Assembly (NCBI RefSeq): GCF_045866565.1
Contig: NZ_BAAFZV010000002.1
Coordinates: forward strand, 1,302,001-1,366,000
Direction of reading: 5' to 3'
DNA length: 64,000 nt
DNA from: Cognatilysobacter claricitrinus
GTDB lineage: Bacteria; Pseudomonadota; Gammaproteobacteria; Xanthomonadales; Xanthomonadaceae
Shown here: piece after piece, positions 8,099 through 17,067 of the stretch
Layout of the letters: the number at the start of each line of letters is the position of its first letter
Position numbering within the stretch: position 1 is the stretch's first letter
Position numbers and translations under genes: made by a program
The notes under the pieces: model-generated
The model's database searches: none
What the model saw: the letters and a program-made list of their open reading frames with translations, nothing else
What the model was told of the DNA's origin: nothing

Positions 8099-9982
8099 TC
8101 AGCGAAGCAGTGCCTCCACCACGCGCGCCGCGAGCGCTTCGGCCGGCTCGTTGACGGTATCGAGCACGAGTTCGGCGTTCTCCGGCACTTCGTACGGCGA
8201 GTCGATGCCGGTGAAGTTCGGAATGCGCCCCGCGCGCGCCTTCGCGTAGAGCCCTTTCACGTCGCGCGATTCGGCGACGTCGAGCGGCGTATCAACGAAC
8301 ACCTCGACGAACTCGCCGTCGTCGAACAGCTCGCGCGCAAGACGGCGCTCGGAGCGGAACGGCGAGATGAAGCTCACCAGCACGATCAGGCCGGCGTCGG
8401 TCATCAGTTTCGCCACTTCGGCGACGCGACGGATGTTTTCGACGCGATCCTCGGCGGTGAAGCCGAGATCCTTGTTGAGCCCGTGGCGTACGTTGTCGCC
8501 GTCGAGGATGTAGGTGTGCAGGCCCATCGCGAGCAGGCGCTTCTCGACGAGATTCGCGATCGTCGACTTGCCCGAGCCCGACAGGCCGGTGAACCACACG
8601 CAGCGAGGATTCTGGCCCTTCAGGCGCGAACGTGCGGCCTTGTCGACATCGACATGCTGCCAATGGATGTTCGCCGCGCGTCGCAGCGCGAAGTCGATCG
8701 TGCCGGCGGCGACGGTCGCATTCGTCTGGCGGTCGATGAGGATGAACGCCCCGAGCTCCCGGCTGTCGGCGTACGACTCGAACGGCACCGGCGTGTCGAG
8801 ATACAGGTTGCAGTAGCCGACCTCGTTCATTTCGAGATGCTTGGCCGCCAGCGATTCCTGCGTATTGACGTCGACCTTGTGCTTGATCTCGGTGACGCTC
8901 GCACCGACCTCGCGCGCGCCGATCTTCAGCCAGTACGGGCGACCGGGCAGCAACGGTTGTTCGTCGAACCAGAGCACGTGCGCTGCGAACTGGTCGCTGA
9001 CTTCGGATGGATCGTGCGCGGCCGCGATGACGTCGCCGCGGCTGATGTCGAGCTCGTCGGCGAGCGTGAGCGTGATCGCGTTGCCGTGCGCAGCGACATC
9101 GAGGTCGCCGTCCGCAGTGACGATGCGCGCGACCTTCGATCGCCTCCCCGAGGGCAGCGCGACCACGTCGTCGCCGGGTTTCACCGCGCCCGCGGCGACG
9201 GTACCCGCGAAACCGCGGAAGTCCTGGTTGGGGCGATTCACCCACTGCACGGGAAGGCGGAATCCCAGATCGCTCGCCGGCGCGTCGACCGGCACGGATT
9301 CGAGGAACTCCAGCAGCGACGGACCTTCGTACCACGCGGTATTCGGCGAGTGCGCGATCAGGTTGTCGCCTTCGAGTGCCGACAACGGCACTGCGGTGAC
9401 GTTCGTGATGCCGAGCGACGCCGCGAGTTCGCGATACTCGCCCGCGATGCGTTCGAACGTGTCGCGGTCGTAGCCGACCAGGTCCATCTTGTTCACGGCC
9501 AGCAACACGTGGCGAATGCCGAACAGCGACACGATGTAGCTGTGGCGCCGCGTCTGCGTGAGCAGGCCCTTGCGCGCATCCACCAGCACGACCGCGGCGT
9601 CGGCGGTCGACGCGCCGGTCGCCATGTTGCGCGTGTACTGCTCATGCCCCGGGCAGTCGGCGACGATGAACTTTCGCTTCGCCGTGCTGAAGAATCGATA
9701 CGCGACGTCGATGGTGATGCCCTGCTCGCGCTCGGCTTCGAGCCCGTCGAGCAACAGTGCATAGTCGACGCGTTCGCCCTGCGTGCCGTGACGACGGCTG
9801 TCGGAGGCCAGCGATACGAGCTGGTCCTCGAACAGGCCGCGCGTGTCGTGCAGAAGTCGGCCGATCAGCGTGCTCTTGCCGTCGTCGACGCTTCCGCAGG
9901 TGATGAAACGCAGCAGGCCACGGGATTCGTGATCGGCGAGATAGGCGGCGACCGTCGCGGCCGCATCGTCGAAGCGCGTCAT
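8099..9982 (-). CDS. cysNC: Bifunctional sulfate adenylyltransferase GTPase subunit / APS kinase (CysNC)
   Basis: A 627-residue fusion. The N-terminal half is the CysN GTPase of the elongation-factor class: G1 loop GSVDDGKST at residues 30-38, then DCPGHEQ and NKMD, followed by beta-barrel domains. The last roughly 180 residues are an APS kinase with its own P-loop GLSGSGKST, the DGDNVRHGLNKDLGF adenylyl-binding run and FISPFRSER. CysN uses GTP to help CysD make APS from sulfate and ATP, and the CysC domain phosphorylates APS to PAPS. The start overlaps the cysD stop by one base (TGATG), so cysD and cysNC are one operon. CysNC fusions are common in Xanthomonadaceae. Confidence 0.98.
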   Translation of the reverse strand: MTRFDDAAATVAAYLADHESRGLLRFITCGSVDDGKSTLIGRLLHDTRGLFEDQLVSLASDSRRHGTQGERVDYALLLDGLEAEREQGITIDVAYRFFSTAKRKFIVADCPGHEQYTRNMATGASTADAAVVLVDARKGLLTQTRRHSYIVSLFGIRHVLLAVNKMDLVGYDRDTFERIAGEYRELAASLGITNVTAVPLSALEGDNLIAHSPNTAWYEGPSLLEFLESVPVDAPASDLGFRLPVQWVNRPNQDFRGFAGTVAAGAVKPGDDVVALPSGRRSKVARIVTADGDLDVAAHGNAITLTLADELDISRGDVIAAAHDPSEVSDQFAAHVLWFDEQPLLPGRPYWLKIGAREVGASVTEIKHKVDVNTQESLAAKHLEMNEVGYCNLYLDTPVPFESYADSRELGAFILIDRQTNATVAAGTIDFALRRAANIHWQHVDVDKAARSRLKGQNPRCVWFTGLSGSGKSTIANLVEKRLLAMGLHTYILDGDNVRHGLNKDLGFTAEDRVENIRRVAEVAKLMTDAGLIVLVSFISPFRSERRLARELFDDGEFVEVFVDTPLDVAESRDVKGLYAKARAGRIPNFTGIDSPYEVPENAELVLDTVNEPAEALAARVVEALLR

Positions 9983-10890
9983 CAGAAGTAGCCCTCGCGC
10001 TTCTTCTTTTCCATCGATGCCGACGGGTCCTGGTCGATCACGCGACCCTGCCTTTCAGATGTCGTGGCGACCAGCATCTCGGCGATGATTTTTTCCAGCG
10101 TGTCGGCATCCGAATCGATCGCGCCGGTAAGCGGATAGCAGCCGAGCGTGCGGAAGCGGACGCGGCGCATCGCAGGAATCTCACCGTCGAGCAGCGGGAA
10201 GCGCTCGTCGTCGACCATGATCAGCGCACCGTCGCGCTCCACCACCGGACGTTCCGCTGCGAAATACAGCGACGGCACCGGGATCTTCTCGCGGTAAATG
10301 TAGAGCCAGATGTCGAGCTCGGTCCAGTTCGACAGCGGGAACACGCGGACGGATTCCCCCGACTGGATACGCGTGTTGTACAGATCCCACAGCTCGGGAC
10401 GCTGGTTCTTCGGGTCCCACGCATGCTGGCGATTGCGGAACGAGAACACGCGCTCCTTCGCACGCGATTTTTCCTCGTCACGGCGTGCGCCACCGATCGC
10501 GGCGTCGAAACGGTACTTGTCAAGCGCCTGCTTGAGCGCCTGCGTCTTCATGACGTCGGTATGCACCGTCGCGCCGTGCGACACCGGGCCGATGCCCCGG
10601 GCGATGCCGTCGGGATTGGTGTGTACGCGCAGTTCGATGCCGGTTTCCGCGGCGCGCCGATCGCGGAATTCGATCATCTCGCGGAACTTCCACGTCGTAT
10701 CGACGTGCAAAAGCGGGATCGGCGGACGCGCGGGGTGGAAGGCCTTGACCAGCAGGTGCAGCAGCACCGAGCTGTCCTTGCCGACCGAATACAGCATCAC
10801 CGGATTGCGGAAGCCGGCCGCCACCTCGCGCAGGATGTGGAGGCTCTCGGCCTCCAGGCGGTCCAGGTGGCTCAGGGTGGGCAGCGGCAT
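9982..10890 (-). CDS. cysD: Sulfate adenylyltransferase subunit 2 (CysD)
   Basis: A 302-residue protein of exactly the usual CysD length. The PP-loop for ATP is SVGKDSS at residues 35-41. Other family runs are visible: HVDTTWKFREM, AIGGARRDEEKSRAKER and SNWTELDIWLYI. The C-terminus KKREGYF is typical. CysD adenylates sulfate to APS with CysN. The ATG at 10890 gives the standard N-terminus (LSHLDRLEAESLHILRE). A -10-like CATAAT lies 31 bases upstream. Confidence 0.98.
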   Translation of the reverse strand: MPLPTLSHLDRLEAESLHILREVAAGFRNPVMLYSVGKDSSVLLHLLVKAFHPARPPIPLLHVDTTWKFREMIEFRDRRAAETGIELRVHTNPDGIARGIGPVSHGATVHTDVMKTQALKQALDKYRFDAAIGGARRDEEKSRAKERVFSFRNRQHAWDPKNQRPELWDLYNTRIQSGESVRVFPLSNWTELDIWLYIYREKIPVPSLYFAAERPVVERDGALIMVDDERFPLLDGEIPAMRRVRFRTLGCYPLTGAIDSDADTLEKIIAEMLVATTSERQGRVIDQDPSASMEKKKREGYF

Positions 10891-10920
10891 CGGCGGCACG
10901 GCGACGGAACGGACCCGGCG

Positions 10921-10926
10921 ATTATG
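10921..10926 (-). promoter_or_regulatory. Candidate -10 box of the cysD-cysNC operon
   Basis: CATAAT on the minus strand (ATTATG on plus), one mismatch from consensus. It lies in the 231-base divergent gap between cysD and cysJ. No -35 is recognisable, which fits an activator-dependent promoter such as one needing CysB. No clear promoter for cysJ is visible. Confidence 0.35.
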
Positions 10927-11121
10927 GCGGTGCGGGGCGGCGTCGAGGCCGAATGCGGGCTGCAGGAGAGTCACGGCGGCGCAGGTGGTGTCGGAGCGCC
11001 AGTGTCCGCGCGGGTGCCGGGCGCAGGAAGTTCGGTCGCGGCATGAGCACATGAGCTCGCGTCCTTTCCGTGAATGAGCCGCCGGCGCGACGCTGTGCGC
11101 CCCGATCCGATGCGCCCCGCC

Positions 11122-12906
11122 ATGTCCGCCGTGCTGCTTCCGCACCCCCTGCCCGACGGTCGAGTCGAGCTGCTCGACCGCCTGACCGACGGGCTCGGGC
11201 GCGATGCACTGTGGTGGCTGTCGGGCTACGCGGCCGCGCTGGCGCGTTCGCAGGGCGCGGCCGACTCGCCGTCATCGTCGGCCATCGCGGCAAATGCGCC
11301 ACGTTTGACCATCGTCTACGGCAGCCAGACCGGCAACGCACGACGCGCGGCGGAACGGCTTGCCACGCGGCTGGGCGATACCGGTGTCGACGTGCGGCTC
11401 CTGAACGCAGCCGACTACCCGCTGCGCGAGCTGAAGTCGGAGACGCTGCTCGTCGTCGTCATCAGCACGCAGGGCGATGGTGATCCGCCGGACGACGCGC
11501 GCGCGTTCGTCGAACACGTCGTGGGTACGCGCGCGCCCCGCCTCGACGGCCTGCGTTTCGGCGTTCTGGCGCTGGGCGATTCCAGCTATCCGCAGTTCTG
11601 CGCGATCGGGCGTCGACTCGACGAACGCTTCCAAGCGCTAGGCGCACGACGCTGGCTGCCGCGCGGCGACGCCGATCTCGATATCGACGAGGTGGCGACG
11701 CCGTGGATCGACGCAGCGCACGCCGCCGTACGCGATCTCACGCCTGCGCCCACGCTCGCGACCGTCACGCCGATTCGTCCCACGACGGCCCCCGCGCACC
11801 ATCGCGATGCACCCTTCGCTGCGCCGGTTCTCGCGGTGCAACGGCTCACCGCGCGTGGCGCGGCGCGCGACGTGCGGCACGTCGAACTCTCGCTCGAAGG
11901 TTCCGGCCTGACGTACGAGCCCGGTGACGCGCTTGGGGTCTGGCCGACCAACCCGCCGGCGCTAGTGGACGAGATCCTCGACACGCTCGCGCTGGACGGC
12001 GACGTCGCCGTCGAATCGAAGGGCCGGGAACGTCCACTGCGTGACTGGCTGCTGCACGAGCGCGAGGTGACGCGCCTGTCACGTCCGGTCCTCGCGCGGC
12101 ACGCCGAGCGGGTCGGATCGGGCGAACTCGCCGCGCTGCTCGCCGCGGGAGGCGAAGCGGGGCTCGCACGCCTGCTGGAATCGACACAGCTCGTCGATGT
12201 GCTGCGCACACATCGCGCGTCGTGGTCGGCCGATGCATTCGTCAGCGCGCTGCGCCCGCTCATGCCGCGGCTTTACTCGATCGCGTCGTCGCCGCTCGAG
12301 GTGGGTGACGAAGCGCACCTCACCGTCGCGCATGTCGAGTACGACGTCGACCGCCGCACGCGCTGGGGTGCGGCGTCGCACGTTCTGGCCGGCCTCGGCG
12401 AGGGCGACCGGGCGCGCGTCTTCGTCGAGCGCAACGAGCGATTCCGCCTGCCCGGCGATGGCTCGCGCGACGTGCTGATGATCGGCCCCGGTACTGGCGT
12501 CGCGCCGTTCCGTGGTTTCCTGCAGCACCGCGCGCATGTCGGCGCCACCGGCCGCAACTGGCTGCTGTTCGGCGCGCCGCACGCGCGTACCGACTTCCTT
12601 TACCAGCTCGAATGGCAGCACGCACTCAAGCGCGGCACGCTGCATCGTCTGGACGTCGCGTTCTCGCGCGATCAGCCCGAGAAGGTGTACGTGCAGCAGC
12701 GCCTGCATGAAAACGGCCGCGAAGTGCATGCGTGGCTCGATGGCGGCGCGCACGTCTACGTCTGCGGCTCGGTGGCGATGTCCAGGAGCGTGCATGCCGC
12801 GCTCGTCGACATCGTCGCCACCCACGGCGGCCGCAGCGTCGAGGACGCGAGCGCCTGGCTCGATGCGCTCCTCGCCGAAGGCCGCTACGCGCGGGACGTC
12901 TACTGA
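11122..12906 (+). CDS. cysJ: NADPH-sulfite reductase flavoprotein (CysJ)
   Basis: About 594 residues. Domains in order: an N-terminal lead, an FMN-binding flavodoxin domain (TIVYGSQTGNARR, then ALGDSSYPQFC), a connecting domain, an FAD site (PRLYSIASSPLE) and an NADPH site (GPGTGVAPFRGFLQHR), ending in GRYARDVY as in CysJ. It passes electrons from NADPH to the CysI haemoprotein for reduction of sulfite to sulfide. It is divergent from cysD and starts the cysJIH operon. The ATG at 11122 gives the usual short N-terminus; ATG 11110 is equally possible. Confidence 0.96.
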   Translation: MSAVLLPHPLPDGRVELLDRLTDGLGRDALWWLSGYAAALARSQGAADSPSSSAIAANAPRLTIVYGSQTGNARRAAERLATRLGDTGVDVRLLNAADYPLRELKSETLLVVVISTQGDGDPPDDARAFVEHVVGTRAPRLDGLRFGVLALGDSSYPQFCAIGRRLDERFQALGARRWLPRGDADLDIDEVATPWIDAAHAAVRDLTPAPTLATVTPIRPTTAPAHHRDAPFAAPVLAVQRLTARGAARDVRHVELSLEGSGLTYEPGDALGVWPTNPPALVDEILDTLALDGDVAVESKGRERPLRDWLLHEREVTRLSRPVLARHAERVGSGELAALLAAGGEAGLARLLESTQLVDVLRTHRASWSADAFVSALRPLMPRLYSIASSPLEVGDEAHLTVAHVEYDVDRRTRWGAASHVLAGLGEGDRARVFVERNERFRLPGDGSRDVLMIGPGTGVAPFRGFLQHRAHVGATGRNWLLFGAPHARTDFLYQLEWQHALKRGTLHRLDVAFSRDQPEKVYVQQRLHENGREVHAWLDGGAHVYVCGSVAMSRSVHAALVDIVATHGGRSVEDASAWLDALLAEGRYARDVY

Positions 12907-12987
12907 TGCTGCACAGGTATCCCGGCCCCCGAATGCGCTGTCGACGCTGACGTACGCCAGCCTCGATACCGCACACGGAGAACGCCG

Positions 12988-14691
12988 ATGACCGCCCATT
13001 CGGTCGAAGACATCAAGAAGAACAGCCGCGCGCTGCGAGGCTCGCTGCTGGAAAGCCTCGCCAACCCGATCACGGGTGCGATCGCGGATGACGACCAGAC
13101 GCTGATCAAGTACCACGGCAGCTACCAGCAGGACGACCGCGACCTGCGCGAAGAACGCCGCCACCAGAAGCTCGAACCGGCCTACCAGTTCATGATCCGC
13201 ACGCGGACGCCCGGCGGCGTCATTACGCCCGCTCAATGGCTCAAGCTCGATGCGATCGCGTCGACCTATGCCGAGCGCGGCCTGCGGATCACCACGCGGC
13301 AGGCGATCCAGTTCCATGGCGTCGTCAAACGCGAACTGAAGGCGACGATGCGGGCGATCAATGCGGCGTTGATCGACACGCTCGCTGCATGCGGCGACGT
13401 CAACCGCAACGTGGCGATCGCAGCGAATCCGCTTCAGTCCGACGTGCACACCAACATCTACGCGACGGCCGCGACGCTGTCGGAACACCTGCTGCCGAAT
13501 ACGCGTGCGTATCACGAGATCTGGCTGGACGAGGAACGCATCGCGGGCACGCCCGAGCAGGACCCGATCTATGGCGAGGCCTACCTGCCGCGCAAGTTCA
13601 AGATCGGCTTCGCGATTCCGCCGACCAACGACGTCGACGTGTTCGCGCAGGACCTGGGCTTTATCGCCATCGTCGAGAACGGGCGCGTCGCCGGCTACAA
13701 CGTGAGCGTCGGCGGCGGCATGGGTGCAACGCATGGCGACGCGGAGACCTACCCACGGCTCGCCGACGTGATCGGCTTCGTCGAACCGCAGCACGTCCTT
13801 GCGATCGCGGTCGCGGTCGTCACGACGCAACGCGACTGGGGCAACCGCGCGGTGCGCAAGCGCGCCCGGCTGAAGTACACCATCGATGATCGTGGCCTTG
13901 GCGCATTCAAGGCCGAGGTCGAACGTCGTGCAGGCTTCGCGTTGACGCCCGCACGTGCCTTCGGTTTCGATCACAACGGCGACCGTTTCGGCTGGGTCGA
14001 CGGGCACGACGGCCGCGCCCATCTCACGCTGCGCATCGTGTCCGGTCGCGTGCAGGACGGCGCCGATGCCACGCCACAGACCGGCCTTCGCGAGATCGCG
14101 GAACTGTTGCAGGCCATCGATGGCGCGCAGCTCCGGCTCACGCCGAACCAGAACCTGGTGATCGCGAATGTCGACGCCGCGCATCGCGCGCGCATCGATG
14201 CCATCGCCGCGATGCATGGCCTCGACGGCCATGCACGTTCGACGCCATCACGTCTCGCCGCGCTCGCCTGTGTCGCCCTGCCTACGTGCGGGCTGGCGAT
14301 GGCCGAAGCGGAGCGTTACCTGCCGTCGTTCCTTGACACTTTCGATTCCCTGCTCGACCGTCACGGCCTGCGTGACACGCCGATCCACGTTCGCATCAGC
14401 GGTTGCCCGAACGGATGCTCGCGTCCGTACCTCGGCGAGATCGCGCTGGTCGGCAAGGCGCCCGGCCGCTACGCGCTTCGCCTCGGCGCCGACCACCGCG
14501 GGCAACGCCTCAATGTGACGTATCGCGAGAACGTGGACGAAGCCGGCATCGTCGAAGCGCTCGATCCACTGCTTGCGCGTTACGCGAGCGAGCGCATGGG
14601 CGATGAACGCTTCGGCGATTTCCTCGTGCGCAGCGGCGTGGTGGGCATCCCGCGCCCCATCGCCGTGACGTTGCAGGAGGTCGCCGCATGA
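12988..14691 (+). CDS. cysI: Sulfite reductase haemoprotein (CysI)
   Basis: A 567-residue haemoprotein. The siroheme/[4Fe-4S] cysteine set is complete: CVALPTC followed about 40 residues later by SGCPNGCSRPY. The N-terminal half holds RTRTPGGV, ITTRQAIQFHGVVK and NVAIAANP, typical of the assimilatory enzyme. It carries out the six-electron reduction of sulfite to sulfide with CysJ. GGAG at 12977-12980, seven bases before the ATG, supports the start. It lies 81 bases after cysJ, and its stop overlaps the start of cysH. Confidence 0.98.
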   Translation: MTAHSVEDIKKNSRALRGSLLESLANPITGAIADDDQTLIKYHGSYQQDDRDLREERRHQKLEPAYQFMIRTRTPGGVITPAQWLKLDAIASTYAERGLRITTRQAIQFHGVVKRELKATMRAINAALIDTLAACGDVNRNVAIAANPLQSDVHTNIYATAATLSEHLLPNTRAYHEIWLDEERIAGTPEQDPIYGEAYLPRKFKIGFAIPPTNDVDVFAQDLGFIAIVENGRVAGYNVSVGGGMGATHGDAETYPRLADVIGFVEPQHVLAIAVAVVTTQRDWGNRAVRKRARLKYTIDDRGLGAFKAEVERRAGFALTPARAFGFDHNGDRFGWVDGHDGRAHLTLRIVSGRVQDGADATPQTGLREIAELLQAIDGAQLRLTPNQNLVIANVDAAHRARIDAIAAMHGLDGHARSTPSRLAALACVALPTCGLAMAEAERYLPSFLDTFDSLLDRHGLRDTPIHVRISGCPNGCSRPYLGEIALVGKAPGRYALRLGADHRGQRLNVTYRENVDEAGIVEALDPLLARYASERMGDERFGDFLVRSGVVGIPRPIAVTLQEVAA

Positions 14692-15431
14692 GCGCGCCGG
14701 ATCCACTGACCGCGGCGGAGTCACCGCGTGCGCTCGCCGAACTCAACGATTGGCTCAGCCGGCGGACCGCACAGGCACGCGTGGCCTGGGCGCTCGAAAA
14801 CCTGTCGGGCGAGCACGCGCTGTCATCGAGCTTCGGTGCGCAGGCGGCGGTGAGCCTGCATCTCGCGACGCAGCAGCGCGCAGACCTGCCCGTGATCCTC
14901 GTCGACACCGGCTACCTGTTCCCCGAGACCTATCGTTTCGTCGACGAGCTCTCGCAGCGCCTGGCGCTCAACCTGCATGTCGTGCGCCCGCAGATCGGCA
15001 TCGCATGGATGGAAGCGCGATTCGGCCGACTCTGGGAACAGGGGTTGGACGGACTGGAGCGCTACAACCGCTTGCGCAAGGTGGAGCCGATGCAGCGCGC
15101 CCTGCGTGACCTCGGCGTGCGCTGCTGGATCGCAGGCCTGCGTCGCAGCCAGTCGCGCTCGCGTGAGGGCGTCGACTTCCTCGAACTGCGCGATGGCCGA
15201 TGGAAGCTGCACCCGATCGCCGATTGGACGGACTACGACGTCTTCCGCTACCTGCAGCAACACGACCTGCCCTACCACCCGCTGTGGCACGACGGTTATG
15301 TCTCGATCGGCGACGTGCACACCACGCGTCCGCTCGAAGCCGGCATGAGCGCCGAGGACACACGTTTTTTCGGGCTCAAACGCGAATGCGGACTGCACGA
15401 GGCGTGGGGCAGCGAGGGCCGCGCGGCGTAG
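14688..15431 (+). CDS. cysH: Phosphoadenylyl-sulfate (PAPS) reductase
   Basis: A 247-residue protein overlapping cysI by ATGA. Visible family features are LSSSFGAQAAVSLHL (PP-loop-like), DTGYLFPETY, AGLRRSQSRSR, HPIADWTDYDVFRYL and the catalytic cysteine in KRECGLHE near the C-terminus. The CC...CxxC set that binds a [4Fe-4S] cluster in APS reductases is absent, so this is the thioredoxin-dependent PAPS form. That agrees with the APS kinase domain on CysNC. It reduces PAPS to sulfite and adenosine 3',5'-bisphosphate. Confidence 0.97.
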   Translation: MSAPDPLTAAESPRALAELNDWLSRRTAQARVAWALENLSGEHALSSSFGAQAAVSLHLATQQRADLPVILVDTGYLFPETYRFVDELSQRLALNLHVVRPQIGIAWMEARFGRLWEQGLDGLERYNRLRKVEPMQRALRDLGVRCWIAGLRRSQSRSREGVDFLELRDGRWKLHPIADWTDYDVFRYLQQHDLPYHPLWHDGYVSIGDVHTTRPLEAGMSAEDTRFFGLKRECGLHEAWGSEGRAA

Positions 15432-15437
15432 TGCGCA

Positions 15438-15773
15438 TCAGTGCGACGACGTATCCAGCAATTCGCGGATCTCGATCGCCCCGCCCGCACGGGCGCACGG
15501 TGTCTCGGCGACCAGGCGCACGACTTCGTCGAGATCGTTCGCCTCGATGATCGAGAATCCGGCCATGGGCAAACGCGCCGTCGCGAAGGATGCGGCTTCC
15601 GTTTTCGGCGTGCCGTCCCATGCGGTCACCGTGGTTGCCGCGTCGTGCACGGCCGAGATGTAACCACCGCGATCGCGGATGCGCTGGTCCGCCGCGAGCA
15701 GCGTCTCCTGCTCGGCGTGCGTCAGCTTCTTCCAGTCGGCCCCGCTGCCGTAGGCCAGGCACAGGAACTTCAT
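15438..15773 (-). CDS. YciI-like (DGPF/YCII-related) protein
   Basis: A 111-residue small domain protein. The start MKFLCLAYGSG and the run LPMAGFSIIEANDLDEVVRLVAETPCARAGGAIEIREL match the YCII-related/DGPF family, a ferredoxin-like dimeric fold. Larger relatives are fused to sigma factors or dioxygenases; catalytic activity is unproven for most. It converges on cysH with 6 bases between stops and lies 60 bases beyond the cysB stop on the opposite side. It is read in the direction away from cysB, so no operon is implied with cysH. The ATG at 15773 starts the domain. Confidence 0.85.
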   Translation of the reverse strand: MKFLCLAYGSGADWKKLTHAEQETLLAADQRIRDRGGYISAVHDAATTVTAWDGTPKTEAASFATARLPMAGFSIIEANDLDEVVRLVAETPCARAGGAIEIRELLDTSSH

Positions 15774-15833
15774 GCGGCGCGCCTCCGTCGTTGACCGCCG
15801 CACTTTGCCCGCGACGATGTTGCCGGAGCGTCG

Positions 15834-16820
15834 CTAAGCGGCAATGGTCCGACGCAGCGCGGCCCAGCCCGGTGGCTCCGGCCAATCCGGTTCGTCGGTT
15901 CCGGCCACGGCACGACGCAGGTCGGTGCGATCGAGTTGCGGCGCCACCGCCGTTAGGAGCGACAGCGTGTAGTCGCGCAACACCCGTTCGCGCGGCAGCA
16001 GCGCCCAGGCGATGCATTCGGGCACGACGTCCGGCGCCGGCAACGCGACGAGCGAATCGAGGTCGTCGTCGCCCACCGCCATTTCGGCCAGCAGCCCGAC
16101 GCCGAGGCCGGCGCGCACGTAGGTCTTGATGAGGTCGGCATCGCGCGCGGTCATCGAGATGCGTGGCTCCAGCCCCTGCTGTGCGAACGCGCGACGCAGC
16201 GACGAATCGGCGCGCACCGACGATTCGTAGCTGACCAGCGGGAAGCCCGCCAACGCGTCGAGCGTCGGCGCCGTCGACAGCGATGCCAGCGCGTGATCGC
16301 GCGGTACCAGCACCACGCGGCGCCAGCGGAACAGCGGTACCGCGATGCCGCCCGCCGGAACATCGCCGGACGTGCTGATCACGGCGACATCGGCTTCGCC
16401 GCGCGCGAGCAGCTCGAGCACTTCGCCTTCGCCGGTCGGCTGCAGGTGCACGCTCATCTGCGGATACGCATTGCGCACATGCGCGATCGCAACGGGCAGC
16501 ACGTGCCGGGCCTGCGTATGCGTGGTGGCGATGACAAGCCGTCCCTGCGCGTCGCCGCGCACGTTGGCGGCGTAGGCGCGGATGTTGGTCGCTTCGGCGA
16601 GCAGCCGGCGCGCGTGCGCCAGCACCTGCTGGCCGGCGGGCGTGATCGAGTCCAGCGAGCGTCCCTTGCGGGAGAACAGCAGGAAGCCGAGCTCGTCCTC
16701 GAGCTGCTTCAACTGCTTGGAAAGCCCCGGCTGCGTGGCGTGCACGCGCTCGGCGGCAACGGTGATGTTCAGGCCGGAATCGGCGATGGCGACGAAATAA
16801 CGGAGCTGGGCAAGGGTCAT
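15834..16820 (-). CDS. cysB: LysR-type regulator CysB
   Basis: A 328-residue LysR-family regulator. The N-terminal winged helix (residues 1-60) has AERVHATQPGLSKQLKQLEDELGFLLFSRKGRSL, whose QPGLSKQ recognition helix is typical of CysB/Cbl. The effector domain begins with LVIATTHTQARHVLP, again CysB-like, including the TTHTQA sulfate/inducer-binding run. CysB activates sulfate assimilation genes when N-acetylserine rises and sulfide is low. It lies between cysH and cysG, so it is embedded in the regulon it should control. The ATG at 16820 begins MTLAQLRYF. Confidence 0.95.
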   Translation of the reverse strand: MTLAQLRYFVAIADSGLNITVAAERVHATQPGLSKQLKQLEDELGFLLFSRKGRSLDSITPAGQQVLAHARRLLAEATNIRAYAANVRGDAQGRLVIATTHTQARHVLPVAIAHVRNAYPQMSVHLQPTGEGEVLELLARGEADVAVISTSGDVPAGGIAVPLFRWRRVVLVPRDHALASLSTAPTLDALAGFPLVSYESSVRADSSLRRAFAQQGLEPRISMTARDADLIKTYVRAGLGVGLLAEMAVGDDDLDSLVALPAPDVVPECIAWALLPRERVLRDYTLSLLTAVAPQLDRTDLRRAVAGTDEPDWPEPPGWAALRRTIAA

Positions 16821-16896
16821 GGCGGCGGCACGGAAAGTCGGGATCGAAGGACGGCGGACGGCAGTCGGGCGGTGCGACACATGCGGCAGCTCGGGC

Positions 16897-16945
16897 GTTT
16901 CGTCATATTCATCGCTCAATCCGGATAGAACGATGCCTAAGCTAG
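16897..16945. promoter_or_regulatory. AT-rich divergent control region between cysB and cysG
   Basis: The 247-base divergent gap holds one clearly AT-richer patch, including TCATATTCATCGCTCAATCC and GGATAGAACGATGCC. ATTCATCGCTCAAT is a loose inverted repeat of the T-N11-A type bound by LysR regulators. It could be the CysB autoregulatory or cysG operator. This is a weak match, reported because it is the only candidate in the gap. Confidence 0.25.
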
Positions 16946-17067
16946 CGGGCGCGGACCGGCGTGTCCAGCCGCTCATGCCCGGCCGGCATGTCGCCGTGGC
17001 GAGCCGTCATTTCGCGGCGTGCGTCCCCGGCCCTACGGTGCCGTCATTCGTCCACCGGATCGCCACC

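Noticed and set aside
8483..9991. 502-residue plus-strand frame opposite cysNC
   Set aside because: No motif, and the opposite strand has both P-loops of CysNC.
12079..14232. 717-residue minus-strand frame opposite cysJ and cysI
   Set aside because: It spans two known genes on the other strand, lacks any motif and is a shadow of their codon bias.
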